DNA of 64,000 bases from Streptomyces sp. LUP47B. GTDB lineage: Bacteria > Actinomycetota > Actinomycetes > Streptomycetales > Streptomycetaceae. The position numbers were made by a program, and so were the translations under genes. The stretch spans positions 55,723-119,722 of the forward strand of contig NZ_MJAH01000005.1 of assembly GCF_001746295.1 (NCBI RefSeq), in the 5' to 3' direction. The number at the start of each line of letters is the position of its first letter. Within the stretch, counting starts at the first letter, position 1. The notes beneath the pieces are model-generated. The model was not told the DNA's origin, ran no database searches, and was given only the letters and a program-made list of their open reading frames with translations. Positions 7,677-16,191 of the stretch are shown here, in pieces.

Positions 7677-8954
7677 ATGCTAGATGTACGTGAGTGGACG
7701 GCGTCCCTGGTGCGGTTTGTGAAGCGGCACCGGGATCCTGTCGTCGTGCAGACGCTGCGGTCGGCGGGCGCGGCGACGATCGCGTACGTCATCGCGCTGC
7801 GGCTCAGCCCCGAAGCGGCGCCGCTCACGGCTCCCCTGACCGCGCTGCTGGTCGTGCAGGTCACCCTCTACTCCACGCTCACCACCGGCATCCGCCGGGT
7901 GAACTCGGTGGTGACCGGTGTCCTCGTCGCCATCGCCTTCAGTCTGCTGGTGGGTCTGACCTGGTGGAGCCTGGCGCTGCTGATCGTGGCGTCACTGGTG
8001 GTCGGACGACTGGTGCGGGTCGAGGAGTTCGTGCCCGAGGTGGCGATCAGCGCGATGCTGGTGCTCGGGGTGACGACCGTCGGGGACACCGCCTGGGCGC
8101 GCGTGGTGGAGACGCTGATCGGCGCGGTCGTCGGCCTCGCTTTCAATCTGCTGCTCGCTCCCCCGGTGTGGGTGGGCGAGGCGGGAGAGTCGATCGAGGG
8201 GCTGGCCCGCCGGGTGCGGAAGCTGATGCTGCGGATGGGCGAGGAGGCCGCGGGCCGTACGCCCGTGGAGCTGGCGACGGCCCGGCTGTACGAGGCGCGC
8301 GAGCTCGACCACGACATCGTCGAGGTGGACGCGGCCCTCCGGCAGGCCGAGGACAGTCTCAAACTGAACCCCAGGGTGAAGGAGGGGCTGCTGCACCGGG
8401 TGGTGCTGCGCACCGGCCTGGACACCCTGGAGATCTGCACGGTCGTGCTGCGGGTCCTCGCCCGCACCCTCACCGACCTCGCGAAGGAACGCGACCCCTT
8501 CGCCGACGAGCCCTACGCGATCGACGAGGGACAGGATCCCGAGCCGCTGTTCGGGCCCGAGACCGGCCGGACGGTGGAGCAGTTGCTGTCCGAGATCGGC
8601 GACGCCGTGGTCAGCTTCGCGGTTCTGGTCACCACCCATGTCAGCGTGAGCGCCGAGTCCGCGGAGGCCCGGCTCACCGCCGAGCTGCGCCAGGCCACGG
8701 CGACCCGCGACAAACTGGCCCAGCTGCTGCTGGAGGAGATCCAGCGCGACTCCCGTCACTGGCAGCTGCACGGCGCCGTCCTCACCGAGGTCAACCGCAT
8801 CCTCGACGAGCTCGACACCGAGCACCGCTCCCGCCGCCTGCTGGAGGAGCTGGACCGGGCCGCCCGCGAGCAACGCGAGCGGATGCCGAAGCTGACCCGG
8901 CTCCAGGAGCGGTGGCGCGGGAACCGCCCGGTGCTCTCCCGTCGTTCCAGGTGA
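7677..8954 (+). CDS. FUSC / aromatic acid exporter-like membrane protein
   Basis: Integral membrane protein of about 425 aa. Roughly residues 25-170 contain a run of about six hydrophobic helices (for example SVVTGVLVAIAFSLLVGL and the LALLIVASLVVGRL stretch). A long charged cytoplasmic part follows, rich in Glu/Arg helices and likely coiled coil. This fits the FUSC/ArAE family, bacterial relatives of p-hydroxybenzoate efflux pumps, but with a single membrane block. Such proteins are thought to export aromatic acids. No membrane-fusion partner lies beside it. Start taken at ATG 7677, just before the first conserved block; the frame stays open to 7548. The ribosome site is weak. Confidence 0.75.
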   Translation: MLDVREWTASLVRFVKRHRDPVVVQTLRSAGAATIAYVIALRLSPEAAPLTAPLTALLVVQVTLYSTLTTGIRRVNSVVTGVLVAIAFSLLVGLTWWSLALLIVASLVVGRLVRVEEFVPEVAISAMLVLGVTTVGDTAWARVVETLIGAVVGLAFNLLLAPPVWVGEAGESIEGLARRVRKLMLRMGEEAAGRTPVELATARLYEARELDHDIVEVDAALRQAEDSLKLNPRVKEGLLHRVVLRTGLDTLEICTVVLRVLARTLTDLAKERDPFADEPYAIDEGQDPEPLFGPETGRTVEQLLSEIGDAVVSFAVLVTTHVSVSAESAEARLTAELRQATATRDKLAQLLLEEIQRDSRHWQLHGAVLTEVNRILDELDTEHRSRRLLEELDRAAREQRERMPKLTRLQERWRGNRPVLSRRSR

Positions 8955-8987
8955 GACAGGCGCATCGAGACACAGGGGGGCGGGCCG

Positions 8988-10010
8988 ATGACCGGCACGA
9001 GCGTGCGGATCGACGGGAACACACTGCGGCTGCCGGGCGGTGCGGCGGTGCGGTTCATCCGCACCCTGCGGCTGCCCGAGACGGGTACGCATCCGCTGCC
9101 GCCGGGGCTCGGCGAGTTCCCGGTGCGCCGCGTCTCCGACTACCCCGACACCGTGCCGGAGCAGTGGCGGGCCCGCGGCGGGGTGATGCTGCCGGTGTAT
9201 CTGCGGGAGGCGATGTGGCTGAGCTTCGGCAGCACCACCGAACCCGCCGCCCTCCAGGTCGGCGTGGGCAAGGTGTGCGCGGTTTCCGGGAAGCCCTGGA
9301 GCGACCGGCTCACCCGTGACCCGCAGAACTACGTGGTGCTGCCCCGCCAGCCGTGGCTGGACGGCATCAACTCCGGCAAGGGGACGGTCCGCCAGTTCGT
9401 CGCCGTGCCGCTCGGGCTGGGCGCGACCGTCGAGGGGCAGGTCACGGGCGAGGAGGTCTGGGGCGGCGTCCAGCTGCAGTCCTTCCCGCTGGTCGAGGAG
9501 CGGCTGACCGAATGGCGGGAGGCGCAGCGGCGGCTGCGGTCGGTGAGCAGGTCCGCCACGGGCTACGGCGCTGCCGTGCCCATCGCGATGGCCGCGCCTC
9601 CCGCTCCGGCGGGGGCGCCCCGCAGCGCTCCGGCCATGGGACTCGGCGTCGGCGGTTCCATGCGCCAGGAGGTCTACCGGGACGACCGGCCGCTGTCGGA
9701 CTGGGCGGACACCCCGGCCGGCCGGGTGTTCGTGCACCTGGTGACACCGCCCGAGTGGCGCCGCATCACCGGCGAGGCTCCCCCGCCCTCGCCGGTGGAC
9801 CGCGCCGCGTACACCAACGCGGGGCTGCCCTGGTTCGACTACTACGACCAGGATGCGGAGGACCTCGCCCCGACGGATCCGCTGGAGGGCGTGAAGCCGG
9901 TCGGCGACTGGCTCGGGGACGATCACGAGCCCTGGCAGCCGCCGGGATCGCATCAGGTCAAGAAGCTGGGGGACGCACCGGGCAAGCCGGTCGAGGACGG
10001 CGACTGGTAG
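8988..10010 (+). CDS. conserved hypothetical protein
   Basis: A 340-aa soluble protein that I do not recognise. It starts with an ATG preceded by GGGGGGCGGG and follows the FUSC gene by 33 bp in the same direction, so they are probably co-transcribed. Visible features: a beta-rich first half with many aromatic residues (MLPVYLREAMWLSF near residue 65), an Ala/Pro linker near residue 200, and an acidic Trp-rich C-terminus. No signal peptide, membrane helix or cofactor motif is seen. Codon use is like its neighbours. Function unknown. Confidence 0.75.
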   Translation: MTGTSVRIDGNTLRLPGGAAVRFIRTLRLPETGTHPLPPGLGEFPVRRVSDYPDTVPEQWRARGGVMLPVYLREAMWLSFGSTTEPAALQVGVGKVCAVSGKPWSDRLTRDPQNYVVLPRQPWLDGINSGKGTVRQFVAVPLGLGATVEGQVTGEEVWGGVQLQSFPLVEERLTEWREAQRRLRSVSRSATGYGAAVPIAMAAPPAPAGAPRSAPAMGLGVGGSMRQEVYRDDRPLSDWADTPAGRVFVHLVTPPEWRRITGEAPPPSPVDRAAYTNAGLPWFDYYDQDAEDLAPTDPLEGVKPVGDWLGDDHEPWQPPGSHQVKKLGDAPGKPVEDGDW

Positions 10011-10102
10011 GGGGTTGCGCGGGCTCGGGTTGCACGGGGCGCGCGATCCGGGTGAAGGTGGCTGTCTCGACCGCGACGATCGATCACCCGGGGTGCGCAG
10101 GG

Positions 10103-11320
10103 ATGGCCAGTGCGAACGGCGGCTGCAGCAGGCGCGGCTTCGTCGGCGTTCTCGCGGGAGCCGCCTCGGGACTCGTCGGCTGCTCGACGTCGTCCGGATC
10201 GTCGTCGGAGGCCGTGCCCGCACGGACTCCCGGCTCCCTCGGGACGGTCTCGCCGAGCGTGACGAAAGCGCCGTCCGCTCCGGCTCCTACCGGCCCCCGG
10301 CCCCTCTACCTCGGCACCTACACCTCCGCCGAGGGCGGCGGCAACGGCATCGGCGTCGCCAGGTACGACCCGGACAGCGGGCGTATCACCGGCGCCGGGA
10401 CGATCACCGGTGTCACCAACCCGTCGTATCTCGCGCTGCACCCCGACGGCCGCACGCTGTACGCGGTCGCCGAGCAGGACGCCGGTGCCGTGACCGCCGT
10501 GCGCCTGTCCGACCGCAAGGTCCTGGGGAGCCGCGGCACCGGCGGGGCGGGGCCGTGCCATCTCTCGGTACATCCGGGCGGCCGCTGGCTGCTCAGCGCG
10601 AACTACGGCTCCGGCAGTGTGGCCGTGCATCCGATCGACTCCTCGGGAGCGCTCGGCGAGCGCAGGGACACGGTCACGCACTCCAGTCCGGCGCCGGGGC
10701 CCGGCCAGGACGGTCCGCACGCCCACCAGTTCCTCACCAGTCCCGACGGCGGACATGTGCTCGCCGTCGACCTGGGCACGGACACCGTCTACAGCTATCG
10801 CCTGAACGAACGGACCGGCGCGCTCACGGAGGTCTCCCGGGCGCGCACCCGGCCCGGGGCCGGACCGCGCCATCTCACCTTCCACCCCGGGGGGCGGTAC
10901 GCCTACCTGGCCAACGAGAACGACAACACGGTGGCGGTCTGCGCCTACGACCGCCCGACCGGCCGCCTCTCCGTCGGGGCGGCGCAGTCCACGGGTACGG
11001 GCTCGGGCACGAACTACCCGGCGCAGCTGCTGGTCACCGCGAACGGCTCGTACGCCTATCTCGCCAACCGGGGCCACAACAGCCTCACGCGATACGCGGT
11101 GGAGGCGGACGGCGCCCGGCTCCGGCTGCTCGACACGGTGGCGGTGAACGGTGACTTCCCGCGGCAGATCGCCTTCTCGCCGGACGGGACACTGCTGTTC
11201 ACGGCGAATCAGAGGTCCAGCAGCGTCAGCGTGTTCCACGTGGACATGACGAGCGGTGCCCTGCGGGCCGCCGGTCGGCAGTTCGCCTCACCCGTCGCGG
11301 TCTGTGCGCTGCCGCTGTAG
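10103..11320 (+). CDS. Tat lipoprotein, lactonase family (YbhE-like seven-bladed beta-propeller)
   Basis: A 405-aa exported protein. The N-terminus has a twin-arginine signal (SRRGFVGVLAG, Arg10-Arg11) ending in a lipobox with Cys27 (LVGC), so it should be Tat-exported and lipid-anchored. After a Ser/Pro linker, residues from about 65 to the end form repeated propeller blades with recurring HPDGR/HPGGR/SPDG turns, as in 6-phosphogluconolactonase (YbhE) and carboxymuconate-cyclase relatives. Exported members of this family rarely have a proven substrate. ATG 10103 was chosen because the signal peptide starts there; an in-frame GTG at 10052 exists without a ribosome site. Its 3' end overlaps the convergent DUF2470 gene by 33 bp. 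Confidence 0.85.
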   Translation: MASANGGCSRRGFVGVLAGAASGLVGCSTSSGSSSEAVPARTPGSLGTVSPSVTKAPSAPAPTGPRPLYLGTYTSAEGGGNGIGVARYDPDSGRITGAGTITGVTNPSYLALHPDGRTLYAVAEQDAGAVTAVRLSDRKVLGSRGTGGAGPCHLSVHPGGRWLLSANYGSGSVAVHPIDSSGALGERRDTVTHSSPAPGPGQDGPHAHQFLTSPDGGHVLAVDLGTDTVYSYRLNERTGALTEVSRARTRPGAGPRHLTFHPGGRYAYLANENDNTVAVCAYDRPTGRLSVGAAQSTGTGSGTNYPAQLLVTANGSYAYLANRGHNSLTRYAVEADGARLRLLDTVAVNGDFPRQIAFSPDGTLLFTANQRSSSVSVFHVDMTSGALRAAGRQFASPVAVCALPL

Positions 11321-12013
11321 GGCACGCGGGCAGGACGCGGCGCTCGCCTGGTTCAGCAGGACGTGCATGCGCTCGGTCAGCCGAGCCACGTCGTCGGCGG
11401 GCGCGTGGAAGGGCAGGCGTACGTCGCCGTGGGCGCGGGCGCGCTCGATGCGCAGGGTCAGTCCGTGCCGGTCCACGGCGAGGGGCTGGACGCGGACCGC
11501 GCCGTGCAGGCTGTCGGCGTCGACGAGCCGGGTGAGCCGCTCGACCGCGTCGGGGTGGCAGTCGGCGAGGTGGGTGAGCAGCCGGGCCTCGGCCGTGGCG
11601 AGCGGATCGGGCTGGGCGGCGGCGAACTCGTCGAGGTCGACGACCACCGCGCCGGACGGCCGGCGCAGCACCACGCGCGTGGCCTTGAACTCCAGCCGGC
11701 CGTCCCCGGGGACGAACCAGCCGGCGATCCACAGCCGGGCACGGATACGGCTGCGCAGGGGAACGGGCGCCACGTCGGCGAACTCCAGGACGGCGGACGG
11801 CTCGCCGCGGGGCGCGCAGATCGCGGCCGCGGCCAGGGTGCTGTCCTCGGGCACGTCCAGCGTCACCCGCCCGTCCTCGCCGACGGTGTGCGCGCCGACG
11901 AACTCCTCGCGGCCGCCCTCGGCGGTCACCGCGCAGGACCACGAGGCAGCGAGCACCGACCGGGCGTGTTCCGCCGCGGAAGGCGCGGCCGTCCAGGTTT
12001 GGCTGTCACCCAT
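11288..12013 (-). CDS. DUF2470 domain protein (heme/iron-utilisation type)
   Basis: A 241-aa cytoplasmic protein whose C-terminal third is a DUF2470 domain, marked by ARLLTHLADCHPDAVERLTRL near residue 145 onward. In other proteins this domain is attached to pyridoxamine-oxidase-like heme-utilisation (HugZ-like) domains. The N-terminal part here resembles the split-barrel region of those proteins only weakly. Start at ATG 12013 is backed by GGGAGG eight bases upstream; the frame continues to 12070 but would run through the iron box. The iron-box-like sequence immediately upstream suggests expression under iron limitation, which fits a role in heme or siderophore iron handling. Confidence 0.8.
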   Translation of the reverse strand: MGDSQTWTAAPSAAEHARSVLAASWSCAVTAEGGREEFVGAHTVGEDGRVTLDVPEDSTLAAAAICAPRGEPSAVLEFADVAPVPLRSRIRARLWIAGWFVPGDGRLEFKATRVVLRRPSGAVVVDLDEFAAAQPDPLATAEARLLTHLADCHPDAVERLTRLVDADSLHGAVRVQPLAVDRHGLTLRIERARAHGDVRLPFHAPADDVARLTERMHVLLNQASAASCPRALQRQRTDRDG

Positions 12014-12024
12014 CCATTGCCTCC

Positions 12025-12043
12025 CAAGGTAAGCCTTGCCTAA
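12025..12043. promoter_or_regulatory. iron box (DmdR/IdeR-type operator)
   Basis: Read on the minus strand, this 19-mer matches the actinobacterial iron-box consensus (TTAGGTTAGGCTAACCTAA) at 14 of 19 positions by my count. It sits 11-30 bp before the DUF2470 start codon and abuts the Shine-Dalgarno, so bound repressor would cover the leader. Confidence 0.6.
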
Positions 12044-12103
12044 CCTATCGAAGATCGGCGGCGAAGCCAACCAGGGGAAGCGTGACGAACGTGCGTATCC
12101 CGG

Positions 12104-12712
12104 TCAGGGCCTGAGAACGCCGAGCAGGGCCCGTGCGCACAGATCGCGCACCTGCTCGCGGGAGAGGTCCGAGCCCCTCAGCCACTCCAGACATACGGCC
12201 GTGGTGAAGGCCAGCCAGCCACGGACGGCCAACCGCAGGTCGGGGCGCTCCTCGGCCTGGTCCCCGAACTCCGGATCGGCGGCCAGGGCCGCCAGGATCT
12301 GCCGCTCCTGCGCGGCCAGCGCCCGCTGGTAGACCTTGCGGACGGACTGGTCCCCGGCGGCGTCGGCACGGTGAAAGGCGCGGTAGCCGTGCGCGTGCGC
12401 CGACACGTACTCCAGATAGGTGTCCAGCCCCGCGGTGAGCTGCTCGCGCACCGGGATGCCGGGCACGGCCGCGGTCATGGCCAGCATCCGCCCGCTCTCG
12501 CGCTCGACGACCGCCGCGAAGAAGTCCCGCTTCGTCGGGAAGTAGTGGTAGAGCAGCCCGCGCGAGACCCCGGCGATCTCCGCGACCTGCTCGATCCACA
12601 CCTCGTCGTACGGGCTCTCCGAGAACAGCCTCGCCCCCACCGACAGCAGCTGCTCCCGGCGCTCCTCGGTGCTGAGCCTGCGGCGCGCGCGCTCGCCCTG
12701 CCTCCCGGCCAT
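12104..12712 (-). CDS. TetR-family transcriptional regulator
   Basis: A 202-aa TetR regulator. The N-terminal HTH is clear: STEERREQLLSVGARLF, then IEQVAEIAGVSRGLLYHYFPTK with the recognition helix around residues 43-50. The C-terminal ligand domain is not recognisable further. It is divergent from a cytochrome P450 gene with 107 bp between starts, and that gap holds a 12-bp inverted repeat, so it most likely represses the P450 gene and perhaps itself, responding to a fatty-acid-like ligand (inference from the P450 family). Confidence 0.9.
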   Translation of the reverse strand: MAGRQGERARRRLSTEERREQLLSVGARLFSESPYDEVWIEQVAEIAGVSRGLLYHYFPTKRDFFAAVVERESGRMLAMTAAVPGIPVREQLTAGLDTYLEYVSAHAHGYRAFHRADAAGDQSVRKVYQRALAAQERQILAALAADPEFGDQAEERPDLRLAVRGWLAFTTAVCLEWLRGSDLSREQVRDLCARALLGVLRP

Positions 12713-12733
12713 GCCCGCACTTTACTTGACGTC

Positions 12734-12773
12734 GGTTCAACAACGGGATCAGACTGAGGCGCGTTATTGAACC
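12734..12773. promoter_or_regulatory. 12-bp inverted repeat between TetR and P450 genes
   Basis: GGTTCAACAACG (12734-12745) and its near-perfect inverse CGTTATTGAACC (12762-12773), 11 of 12 paired, centres 28 bp apart. A TTGACG -35-like hexamer is at 12726-12731 pointing towards the P450 gene, so both arms would flank the -10 region. Confidence 0.5.
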
Positions 12774-12819
12774 CACGTACAACGCGCTCACCTGCCGCTG
12801 GATCAAGGGAGATCTCGTC

Positions 12820-14340
12820 ATGGCGGAGACGACGACAAGGGCTGCGGAGCCAAGGGGTTTCCGCAGCGCCGAGCTGGGCTGGCCGGAGCTGCACCGCATT
12901 CCGCACCCGCCGCGCCGGATCCCCCTGCTCGGTGACGTCCTCGGCGTCAACCGGGCGACCCCGCTCCAGGACTCCCTGCGCTTCGCCCGCCAATTGGGGC
13001 CGATCTACCGGCGCAAGGCGTTCAACCGGGAGTTCGTGTTCGTCTGGGGTGCCGAGCTGGTGGCGGATCTGGCGGACGAGTCGCGGTTCGCGAAACATGT
13101 CGGTCTGGGAGTCGCCAACCTGCGGCCGGTCGCCGGCGACGGGCTGTTCACCGCGTACAACCACGAGCCGAACTGGCAGCTGGCCCACGACGTGCTGGCA
13201 CCGGGCTTCACCCGCGAGGCGATGGAGGCCTACCACCCGATGATGCTGGACGTCGCCGGGCGGCTGACGGACCACTGGGACCGCGAGCAGGCGGCGGGCC
13301 GGTCGGTGGACGTCCCCGGTGACATGACCAAGCTGACCCTGGAGACCATCGCGCGGACCGGGTTCGGCCATGACTTCGGCTCCTTCGAGCGGGACCGGCC
13401 GCACCCCTTCGTGACGGCGATGGTGGGCACGCTGACCTACGCGCAGCGCCTCAACTCCGTGCCCTTCCCGGCTCTTCTACGGCGTGCCGCGCGGCGCAAC
13501 GCGGACGACATCGCCTACCTCAACCGCATGGTCGACGACCTGGTCCGGGCCCGGCGCGCGGCGGGCGGGGACGGTGACCTGCTGGACCGGATGCTGGAGA
13601 CGGCCCACCCGGAGACCGGTGAGCGGCTCTCGCCGGAGAACGTCCGCCGGCAGGTCATCACCTTCCTGGTGGCCGGTCACGAGACGACCTCGGGCGCGCT
13701 CTCCTTCGCCCTGCACTACCTCTCCCGACACCCCGAGGTCGCGGCACGCGCGCGTGCCGAGGTGGACCGTGTCTGGGGCTCGGCCGCCGTGCCGGGGTAC
13801 GACCAGGTGGCGAAGCTGCGGTATGTGCGCCGGGTGCTGGACGAGTCGCTGCGGCTGTGGCCCACGGCACCCGCGTTCGCCCGGGAGGCCCTCCAGGACA
13901 CCGTGCTGGCCGGGCGGCACCCGATGCGCCGCGGGGCGTGGACGCTGGTGCTCACGCCGATGCTGCAGCGCGACCCCGAGGTGTGGGGCGCCGACGCCGA
14001 GCGGTTCGACCCGGACCGCTTCGACCCCAAGGCCGTACGCTCGCGTCCCGCGCATGTCTTCAAGCCGTTCGGCACCGGGGCCCGGGCCTGCATCGGGCGG
14101 CAGTTCGCGCTCCACGAGGCCACGCTGGTGCTCGGTCTGCTGCTGCGCCGCTACGAGCTGCGGGCCGACCCCGGCTACCGGCTCAGCGTGACCGAGCGGC
14201 TGACGCTGATGCCGGAGGGGCTGCGGCTGCACCTGGAACGGCGGTCGGGCGGTGCCGCTGCGGCCGCCCCCGTGGCGGATCCCGACGAGGCCCCGGCCAC
14301 CACGGAGTCACGCTGTCCAGTGACCCGGGCGGGTGACTGA
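12820..14340 (+). CDS. cytochrome P450, CYP102B-like heme protein without fused reductase
   Basis: A 506-aa P450. The I-helix is AGHETTSG (Ala285-Thr290), the K-helix ExxR is Glu342-Arg345, and the heme ligand is Cys424 in FGTGARACIGRQFAL. The FGTGxRACIG heme loop and overall pattern resemble the heme domain of fatty-acid hydroxylase BM3 (CYP102A), but the protein ends about 80 residues after the cysteine, so there is no fused CPR reductase. A CYP102 of this free-standing type is known from S. coelicolor as a fatty-acid hydroxylase. It must borrow a ferredoxin or flavodoxin partner from elsewhere. The Ala/Pro-rich tail is non-conserved. The ATG follows GGGAGATCTCGTC. Its 3' end overlaps the convergent gene by 33 bp. 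Confidence 0.9.
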   Translation: MAETTTRAAEPRGFRSAELGWPELHRIPHPPRRIPLLGDVLGVNRATPLQDSLRFARQLGPIYRRKAFNREFVFVWGAELVADLADESRFAKHVGLGVANLRPVAGDGLFTAYNHEPNWQLAHDVLAPGFTREAMEAYHPMMLDVAGRLTDHWDREQAAGRSVDVPGDMTKLTLETIARTGFGHDFGSFERDRPHPFVTAMVGTLTYAQRLNSVPFPALLRRAARRNADDIAYLNRMVDDLVRARRAAGGDGDLLDRMLETAHPETGERLSPENVRRQVITFLVAGHETTSGALSFALHYLSRHPEVAARARAEVDRVWGSAAVPGYDQVAKLRYVRRVLDESLRLWPTAPAFAREALQDTVLAGRHPMRRGAWTLVLTPMLQRDPEVWGADAERFDPDRFDPKAVRSRPAHVFKPFGTGARACIGRQFALHEATLVLGLLLRRYELRADPGYRLSVTERLTLMPEGLRLHLERRSGGAAAAAPVADPDEAPATTESRCPVTRAGD

Positions 14341-15123
14341 GTCCGGCAGCCGGGTGCCGGCGCTGCCCCGGGCCGCGTTCAGCTGGGGCTGGGTGAGGAA
14401 GAAGGCGCCGGTCAGGTCCGCGCCCGTCAGGTCGGCGTCGCGCAGATCGGCACCGATCAGATCCGCGCCGCGCAGATCGGCGCCGGTGAGGTCGGCCGCG
14501 ATGAGGTAGGCGCCGCGAAGGCTCGCTCCGCGCAGGTCGGCGCCCTTGAGCCGGGCGCCCATCAGGTCCGCGCCCCGGCGGTTCTTCTTCTTGCCGCCCA
14601 TGCCCGCTCGCACCAGTTCGCTGGTCCGCAGCAGGAGGACGTTGACCTCCTGCCGGTGCGCGGGGACGTCCAGCGCGGCGAGTTCGTCGGTGGTCCCCCG
14701 GGTGAGCGCGTCGGTCCGCTCCAGCAGACGGCGCAGGTCGGCGTGGACCGGGCGGGCGGCGGGCAGGGTGAGCGCCTCGTTGAGGTACCAGAGCAGTTCG
14801 TGCAGCTGACGCACGACGGGGAAGACGTCGAACATGCGGCGGGCGTCCTCGCGCGGGCCGGCACGCCAGTCCCGGCCGCCGAAGGTGACCTGCGAGACCT
14901 TCTGTCCCGCGCCGAAGCAGTCGTAGACCGTGCATCCGGTGTAGCCCTCGACGCGCAGCTTCGCGTGGATGCCGCACCGGTGGTCGTCCTGGAGGTTCGG
15001 ACAGGGAGTGCCGGCCGGCTTGTCACGGGCGAAGTCCGCGGAGGCGGTGAAAGGCAGGGCGACACAGCACAGGCCGAAGCACCGCGCGCAGTCGCCACTG
15101 AGGTCGATCAGTTGTTCTTGCAT
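14308..15123 (-). CDS. Cys-cluster (YkgJ-like) plus pentapeptide-repeat protein
   Basis: A 271-aa two-part protein. Residues 1-75 contain eight cysteines (12, 15, 19, 20, 41, 50, 64, 69) in a pattern reminiscent of the YkgJ zinc/iron chelating domain. Residues 185-240 are about eleven tandem pentapeptides of the A(D/N/S)L(R/T)G kind, predicted to fold as a right-handed quadrilateral beta-helix. A helical segment and a basic GGKKKNRR linker lie between. Pentapeptide proteins can mimic DNA, but short ones like this often serve as scaffolds. Start at ATG 15123 puts the first cysteine at residue 12; the frame upstream is not conserved-looking. Function unknown. Confidence 0.8.
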   Translation of the reverse strand: MQEQLIDLSGDCARCFGLCCVALPFTASADFARDKPAGTPCPNLQDDHRCGIHAKLRVEGYTGCTVYDCFGAGQKVSQVTFGGRDWRAGPREDARRMFDVFPVVRQLHELLWYLNEALTLPAARPVHADLRRLLERTDALTRGTTDELAALDVPAHRQEVNVLLLRTSELVRAGMGGKKKNRRGADLMGARLKGADLRGASLRGAYLIAADLTGADLRGADLIGADLRDADLTGADLTGAFFLTQPQLNAARGSAGTRLPDSVTRPGHWTA

Positions 15124-15284
15124 CGCCGCCAGCCTAACGGCCCCGGCGACCGGCAGACCTGACGAGAACTCACCGCCGAGTTTCCGGCGATGTGGGGGTC
15201 TCCTCATCCAACGGAAAACAAGCTCGGCTACCACAGAGACATCGGCAAAACCGAGGCAGGAGCCGAACGCATCGAGGAGACGTC

Positions 15285-15485
15285 ATGTGCAGTCACCAGC
15301 CCCCGTGCCCCACCGCCGACAGCCCCTGTCACCACACCGCGGTGATCGTCTCGGCCCATCCCGAACAGGGCTGGAGCCTGCTGTGCAACGGCACCATCGT
15401 CTTCGACGACACCGGTGAACTCCTGCCGGACGGACGGGTCGTGAGCCCGCACCGCACACCCGGCGCGCTGGCCACGGCCGCCTGA
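15285..15485 (+). CDS. DUF5999 small protein
   Basis: A 66-aa protein typical of the DUF5999 family of streptomycetes, with MCSHQPPCPTADSPCHH at the N-terminus and HPEQGWSLLCNGTIVF followed by DTGELLPDG. Four cysteines and several histidines near the start could bind a metal. ATG 15285 is supported by GAGGAG six bases upstream. It is convergent with, and almost touches, the next gene. Function unknown. Confidence 0.85.
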   Translation: MCSHQPPCPTADSPCHHTAVIVSAHPEQGWSLLCNGTIVFDDTGELLPDGRVVSPHRTPGALATAA

Positions 15486-15486
15486 G

Positions 15487-16092
15487 TCAGTACCGTTGCG
15501 CCTTCGCCAGCTTGGGCGTCAGCACCGGCTCGGTGGGCTTGCGGCTGACGGCGACGGGCTGGGCCTTCTCCCCCGGCTTCAGGTCCTCCGCGCCGACGTA
15601 CCGGGTCTCCACCACCTTGCCCGCCGAGTCGAGGAAGTCGACCTGGGCGGCGTACGAGGCCGTCTTGTCGGTCTTGTTGGTGATGGTGACGACGACGGCG
15701 AGCAGACCGCCGGTCTCGGAGCGCGGCTTGCCGCTCATGGTGACGTCGGACATCGCGTTGCCCTGTCCGTCGACCTTGGCGAGTTCGGTCCGCGCGGCCT
15801 TGTTGGCTCGCTCCACCTCCGCGGAGACGGAGGCCTCGAAGGAGGAGGCGGCAGCCGAGGCGGACGCGGCCCGCTTCGAGGCCTCGGCCCGCACCGAGGC
15901 CTCGACGGACGCGAGCGCGGAGGCGGCGTTGCCGGAGAAGGAGGCGGTGTCGGGGGCCGTGGGCGTGGCGGAGGACGTCGACGAGCCGCCGGAGTCGTCG
16001 TCGCATGCCGTCAGGGTGAGCGCGCTCGCGGCGGCGAGGGCCACGGCGAGGGCGGCGATCCGGGACCGTCCGTGGGGTGACGGTGTGCTCAT
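15487..16092 (-). CDS. secreted lipoprotein with FxLYD-like C-terminal domain
   Basis: A 201-aa predicted lipoprotein. The signal peptide ends in LTAC with Cys30 as the lipidated residue, followed by a Ser/Gly/Thr linker. Residues 55-105 are an Ala/Glu/Ser-rich helix that looks like a coiled coil. Residues 110-190 resemble an FxLYD/DUF4352-type beta-sandwich (VVVTITNKTDKTASYAAQVDF). The role at the membrane surface is unknown. A long nested inverted repeat lies just upstream. Confidence 0.8.
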   Translation of the reverse strand: MSTPSPHGRSRIAALAVALAAASALTLTACDDDSGGSSTSSATPTAPDTASFSGNAASALASVEASVRAEASKRAASASAAASSFEASVSAEVERANKAARTELAKVDGQGNAMSDVTMSGKPRSETGGLLAVVVTITNKTDKTASYAAQVDFLDSAGKVVETRYVGAEDLKPGEKAQPVAVSRKPTEPVLTPKLAKAQRY

Positions 16093-16103
16093 CTACTGAC
16101 GTC

Positions 16104-16159
16104 CTCTCGACTCCGGCGTCGACCCATGGTCGAAATGAACCTTATGCCGGAATCGAGAG
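16104..16159. repeat. nested inverted repeat (possible terminator)
   Basis: Outer arms CTCTCGACTCCGGC (16104-16117) and GCCGGAATCGAGAG (16146-16159) pair at 13 of 14 positions. Inside them TCGACC-CAT-GGTCGA (16119-16133) forms a second perfect hairpin. It lies between the hydrolase stop and the lipoprotein start on the minus strand, so it could terminate the hydrolase transcript or act as an operator. Confidence 0.5.
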
Positions 16160-16191
16160 TGGGGCATGTCGCCGCCACGGGCCGTCCGGCG

